Below are positions 14,061 through 16,525 of a stretch of 16,525 nt of DNA, piece after piece. Numbering within the stretch: the stretch's first letter is position 1; every line of letters begins with the position of its first letter. The notes under the pieces were generated by a model. That model saw nothing but the letters and a program-made list of their open reading frames with translations. It did not search any database and was not told the DNA's origin. The position numbers and the translations under genes are program-made. Source of the stretch: Betaproteobacteria bacterium (GTDB lineage: Bacteria; Pseudomonadota; Gammaproteobacteria; Burkholderiales; SG8-39); contig JAAOZY010000285.1 of the NCBI GenBank assembly GCA_012274205.1, positions 1-16,525 of the forward strand, given 5' to 3'.

Positions 14061-14072
14061 GGGGATATCCCC
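14061..14072. other. Palindrome GGGGATATCCCC before ugpE
   Basis: A perfect 12-base palindrome lies 20 bases before the ugpE ATG. In RNA it could fold over the leader and affect ribosome access; in DNA it could bind a dimer. A small hairpin TCCCG/CGGGA (14035-14049) lies just upstream. Confidence 0.35.
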
Positions 14073-14092
14073 TCACTTTGAAATAGACCGAT

Positions 14093-14941
14093 ATGATAGA
14101 AAACCGGCCCTGGCTCACCGTCCTCTGCCATGTGCTGCTGATCGTCAGCGTGATCGTGATCGCGTTCCCGCTGTACATCGCATTCATCGCTTCTACGCAC
14201 ACGGCCGAGCGCATGTTCGAACTGCCGCTGCCCCTGCTGCCCGGCCGCGAAATGCTGCACAACTACACCACGGTGCTCACCGAAGGCGTCGCCGGCGCGA
14301 GCACCGCACCGGTCGGCCGCATGATGCTGAACAGCCTGATAATGGCGCTGACCATCACCTTCGGCAAGATCGCCATCTCGATACTTTCCGCGTTTGCGAT
14401 CGTCTACTTCCGCTTCCCGCTGAAGAATTTCTTCTTCTGGATGATCTTCATCACGCTGATGCTGCCGGTCGAAGTGCGCATCCTGCCGACCTACGAGGTG
14501 GTGTCCGATCTGCATATGCTCGACACCTATGCCGGCCTGACCATACCCCTGATCGCCTCGGCGACGGCGACTTTCCTGTTCCGCCAGTTCTTCATGACGA
14601 TCCCCGACGAACTCATGGAAGCGGCGCGCATCGACGGCGCCAGCGCGCTGCGCTTCTTCTGGGATGTGGTGCTGCCGCTGTCGAAGACCAATATCGCGGC
14701 CCTGTGCGTGATCCTGTTCATCTACGGCTGGAACCAGTACCTGTGGCCGCTGCTGGTGACGACGCAGGAAGACATGTACACCGTGGTGATCGGCATCAAG
14801 CGCATGATTCCCGGCGGCGACGCCGCGGTGGACTGGAACCTGGTCATGGCGACGGCCATGCTTGCGCTCGCCCCACCGGCGCTGGTGGTACTGCTGATGC
14901 AGCGCTGGTTCGTCAAGGGCCTGGTGGATACGGAAAAATAG
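14093..14941 (+). CDS. ugpE: sn-Glycerol-3-phosphate ABC transporter, permease UgpE
   Basis: This is the second channel subunit of the glycerol-3-phosphate importer. It has 282 residues with six hydrophobic helices, starting at about 8-33, and the coupling loop E-A-A-R-I-D-G-A-S (176-184). The N-terminal E-N-R-P-W-L motif, Y-G-W-N-Q-Y-L-W-P-L (211-220) and the ending are typical of UgpE/MalG-type permeases, and the length matches E. coli UgpE. The ATG has no strong ribosome site. A 138-bp gap from ugpA contains a hairpin and a palindrome. It is followed 18 bp later by ugpC. Confidence 0.95.
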   Translation: MIENRPWLTVLCHVLLIVSVIVIAFPLYIAFIASTHTAERMFELPLPLLPGREMLHNYTTVLTEGVAGASTAPVGRMMLNSLIMALTITFGKIAISILSAFAIVYFRFPLKNFFFWMIFITLMLPVEVRILPTYEVVSDLHMLDTYAGLTIPLIASATATFLFRQFFMTIPDELMEAARIDGASALRFFWDVVLPLSKTNIAALCVILFIYGWNQYLWPLLVTTQEDMYTVVIGIKRMIPGGDAAVDWNLVMATAMLALAPPALVVLLMQRWFVKGLVDTEK

Positions 14942-14959
14942 CAGAGCTACGGACGGAAC

Positions 14960-16027
14960 ATGGCAAAACTCGAACTGCGCAATGTCAGGAAGAGCTTCGG
15001 TAAACTTGAAGTAATCAAGGGCGTGTCCGCGGACATCGCCGACGGCGAATTCGTGGTCATCGTCGGCCCCTCGGGCTGCGGCAAGTCCACGCTGCTGCGC
15101 ATGGTCGCGGGTCTGGAAGCCATCACCAGCGGCGAGATCCAGATCGGCGAGCGCGTGGTCAACGATCTCGAGCCCAAGGACCGCGACATCGCCATGGTGT
15201 TCCAGAACTACGCGCTCTACCCGCACATGAGCGTGCGCCAGAACATGGCCTACGGCCTGAAGATCCGCGGCTTTGCCAAGGACGACATCGAGACGCGGGT
15301 GCAGCGCGCGGCCAAGATCCTCGAGCTGGGCGAGCTGCTCGGGCGCAGGCCGCGCGAACTGTCCGGCGGGCAGCGCCAGCGCGTGGCCATGGGCCGCGCC
15401 ATCGTGCGCGAGCCGGCGGTGTTCCTGTTCGACGAGCCGCTCTCGAACCTGGACGCCAAACTGCGGGTGCAGATGCGACTGGAGATCCAGAAGCTGCACC
15501 GCAACCTGGGCACCACCAGCGTCTACGTCACCCATGACCAGGTCGAGGCGATGACCCTGGCGCAGCGCATGATCGTGATGAGCGCGGGGCGCACCGAGCA
15601 GATCGGCGCGCCGGCCGAGGTCTACCAGCGCCCGGCGACCCAGTTTGTCGCCGGCTTCATCGGCTCGCCGGCGATGAATTTCCTGCGCGGGCGCGCCGAT
15701 GCCACCGGCCTCACGCTGCCCGACGGCGGGCGGCTCGTCCTGGCCGTGCCCGCAGCGCTCGTCGGGCGCGAAGTGGTGCTCGGCATCCGTCCGGAGCACC
15801 TCGAAGTGTGCACGCCGGAAGAGGCGCTGTTCACGCTGCAGACCGAGATGCGCGAAATGCTCGGCGCCGACACCCTGGTGCATGGCCTGTTCGGCAAGGA
15901 GCTGCTGGTCGCGCGCCTGTCGGCAGCGGAGCACCCGGCTCCGGGGCAGGCGCTGCCGGTGCGCGCCCTGCCCGGCTGCCTGCACTGGTTCGACGCCGCC
16001 AGCGGCGCGCGCCTGGAGACGGCTTGA
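14960..16027 (+). CDS. ugpC: sn-Glycerol-3-phosphate ABC transporter, ATPase UgpC
   Basis: UgpC powers the importer by ATP hydrolysis at the cytosolic face. The 355-residue protein has Walker A G-P-S-G-C-G-K-S-T (36-44), Q-loop Gln82, signature L-S-G-G-Q (134-138), Walker B V-F-L-F-D-E (154-159) and switch His192. A C-terminal OB-type regulatory domain (about 240-355), as in MalK/UgpC, begins after F-I-G-S-P-A-M-N-F. Length equals that of E. coli UgpC within one residue. In E. coli this domain allows inhibition by phosphate or EIIA; that is not testable here. MalK-family ATPases look alike, so the symbol rests mainly on the ugp context. Confidence 0.94.
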   Translation: MAKLELRNVRKSFGKLEVIKGVSADIADGEFVVIVGPSGCGKSTLLRMVAGLEAITSGEIQIGERVVNDLEPKDRDIAMVFQNYALYPHMSVRQNMAYGLKIRGFAKDDIETRVQRAAKILELGELLGRRPRELSGGQRQRVAMGRAIVREPAVFLFDEPLSNLDAKLRVQMRLEIQKLHRNLGTTSVYVTHDQVEAMTLAQRMIVMSAGRTEQIGAPAEVYQRPATQFVAGFIGSPAMNFLRGRADATGLTLPDGGRLVLAVPAALVGREVVLGIRPEHLEVCTPEEALFTLQTEMREMLGADTLVHGLFGKELLVARLSAAEHPAPGQALPVRALPGCLHWFDAASGARLETA

Positions 16028-16058
16028 AATCGCGGTCGGTTCAAATTCGCAGTGAAAA

Positions 16059-16505
16059 ATGAAGGCGCGCTGGCTGCGCTTCGGCATGAACCTGTGGTCA
16101 CCGTTTCGCGCGACCGGCGTGCGCGTCAAACACATCGCGCCGGATTACCGCGAAATCGAGGTCGAACTCTCGACCAGCTGGCATAACCGCAATTACTACG
16201 GCACACATTTCGGCGGCAGCCTGTACGCGATGACCGATCCGTTCTACACGCTGATGCTGATCCATGTGCTCGGGCCGGAGTATTTCGTTGCGCACAAGGG
16301 CGGCGCCATCGATTACCTGGTCGCGACCAGGGAAAAAGTCCATGCGCGCTTCAGCCTCGACGATGCGACCATCGCCGACATCAGGGCGCATACCGCCGGC
16401 GGGCAGAAATACCTGCCGCAAATCGCGGCGGAAGTGAAGACCGAAGCCGGCGAAACCGTCGCCCGCGTTACCCATACCATGTACATACGCAGGAAAAAAA
16501 ACTGA
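16059..16505 (+). CDS. DUF4442 hotdog-fold thioesterase-like protein
   Basis: This 148-residue cytosolic protein fits DUF4442 (YiiD C-terminal-like), a branch of the hotdog thioesterase superfamily. The segment N-R-N-Y-Y-G-T-H-F-G-G-S-L-Y-A-M-T-D-P (43-61) matches the active-site helix of acyl-CoA thioesterases, with Asp60 as a possible catalytic acid. No substrate is known. It lies 31 bp after ugpC, and its stop is one base before the ATG of the presumed ugpQ, so it appears to belong to the operon. A link to acyl groups released from phospholipid breakdown would fit glycerophosphodiester use, but that is inference. Confidence 0.8.
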   Translation: MKARWLRFGMNLWSPFRATGVRVKHIAPDYREIEVELSTSWHNRNYYGTHFGGSLYAMTDPFYTLMLIHVLGPEYFVAHKGGAIDYLVATREKVHARFSLDDATIADIRAHTAGGQKYLPQIAAEVKTEAGETVARVTHTMYIRRKKN

Positions 16506-16506
16506 A

Positions 16507-16525
16507 ATGAAACCCTGGCCCTATC
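16507..16525 (+). CDS. ugpQ: 5' end of probable glycerophosphodiester phosphodiesterase UgpQ, partial
   Basis: An ATG one base after the previous stop opens a frame that reads M-K-P-W-P-Y before the window ends. E. coli UgpQ begins with a similar W-P-Y-P before its His-Arg-Gly-Gly active-site motif, and ugpQ usually closes the ugp operon. UgpQ cleaves glycerophosphodiesters to glycerol-3-phosphate and an alcohol. Only six codons are visible, so the call depends on that short match and on position. Confidence 0.6.

Noticed and set aside
13961..16135. Very long minus-strand open frame opposite ugpE and ugpC
   Set aside because: It is the antisense shadow of two genes with clear ABC-transporter motifs. 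Its composition is rich in His, Arg, Gln and Ala with no recognisable domain, as expected from GC-biased codons.

Overview
This is a GC-rich, densely coding segment of a Gram-negative chromosome. The gene set suggests a betaproteobacterium (Burkholderiales, Nitrosomonadales or Rhodocyclales type). The grounds are a bifunctional BirA with a type III pantothenate kinase and a SPOR-domain protein on one strand, a HemP-type haemin-uptake protein, an outer-membrane porin, the end of an LPS heptose enzyme, and a complete ugp glycerol-3-phosphate transporter. There are no rRNA or tRNA genes, insertion sequences, CRISPR arrays or phage genes.

Region A (1-6494) is mainly minus strand. After a plus-strand 3' fragment that resembles the end of an HldE/RfaE2 heptose adenylyltransferase, six minus-strand genes read from 6476 down to 198: birA, two adjacent M81-family (MlrC-like) metallopeptidases that overlap by 4 bp, coaX, a SPOR-domain membrane protein, and a PaiB-type FMN-binding regulator. 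The two peptidases sit between birA and coaX, genes that are usually neighbours in this group.

Region B (6580-11338) is plus strand and diverges from birA. A sigma70-like promoter overlapped by a Fur box drives hemP. The A of the hemP ATG falls where the transcript should begin, so hemP looks leaderless. It is followed by a lipoprotein di-haem cytochrome c peroxidase (MauG/CcpA type), an OprO/OprP-like porin, an exported FMN-binding-domain protein with a covalent-flavin motif, an ApbE flavin transferase and a histidine-rich four-helix membrane protein that could be a b-type cytochrome. The last three are translationally coupled or nearly so. Together they could form an iron-responsive chain carrying electrons from the membrane through flavin to haem. 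This is the most system-like and least familiar part of the window. One puzzle is that ApbE lacks an export signal while its presumed substrate has one.

Region C (11526-16525) is plus strand: ugpB, ugpA, ugpE, ugpC, then a DUF4442 hotdog-fold thioesterase-like gene and the first six codons of what looks like ugpQ. This is uptake of glycerol-3-phosphate and glycerophosphodiesters. A large hairpin and a plausible internal promoter separate the binding-protein gene from the permease genes, and the ugpB-ugpA and ugpA-ugpE gaps share a ten-base palindromic word.
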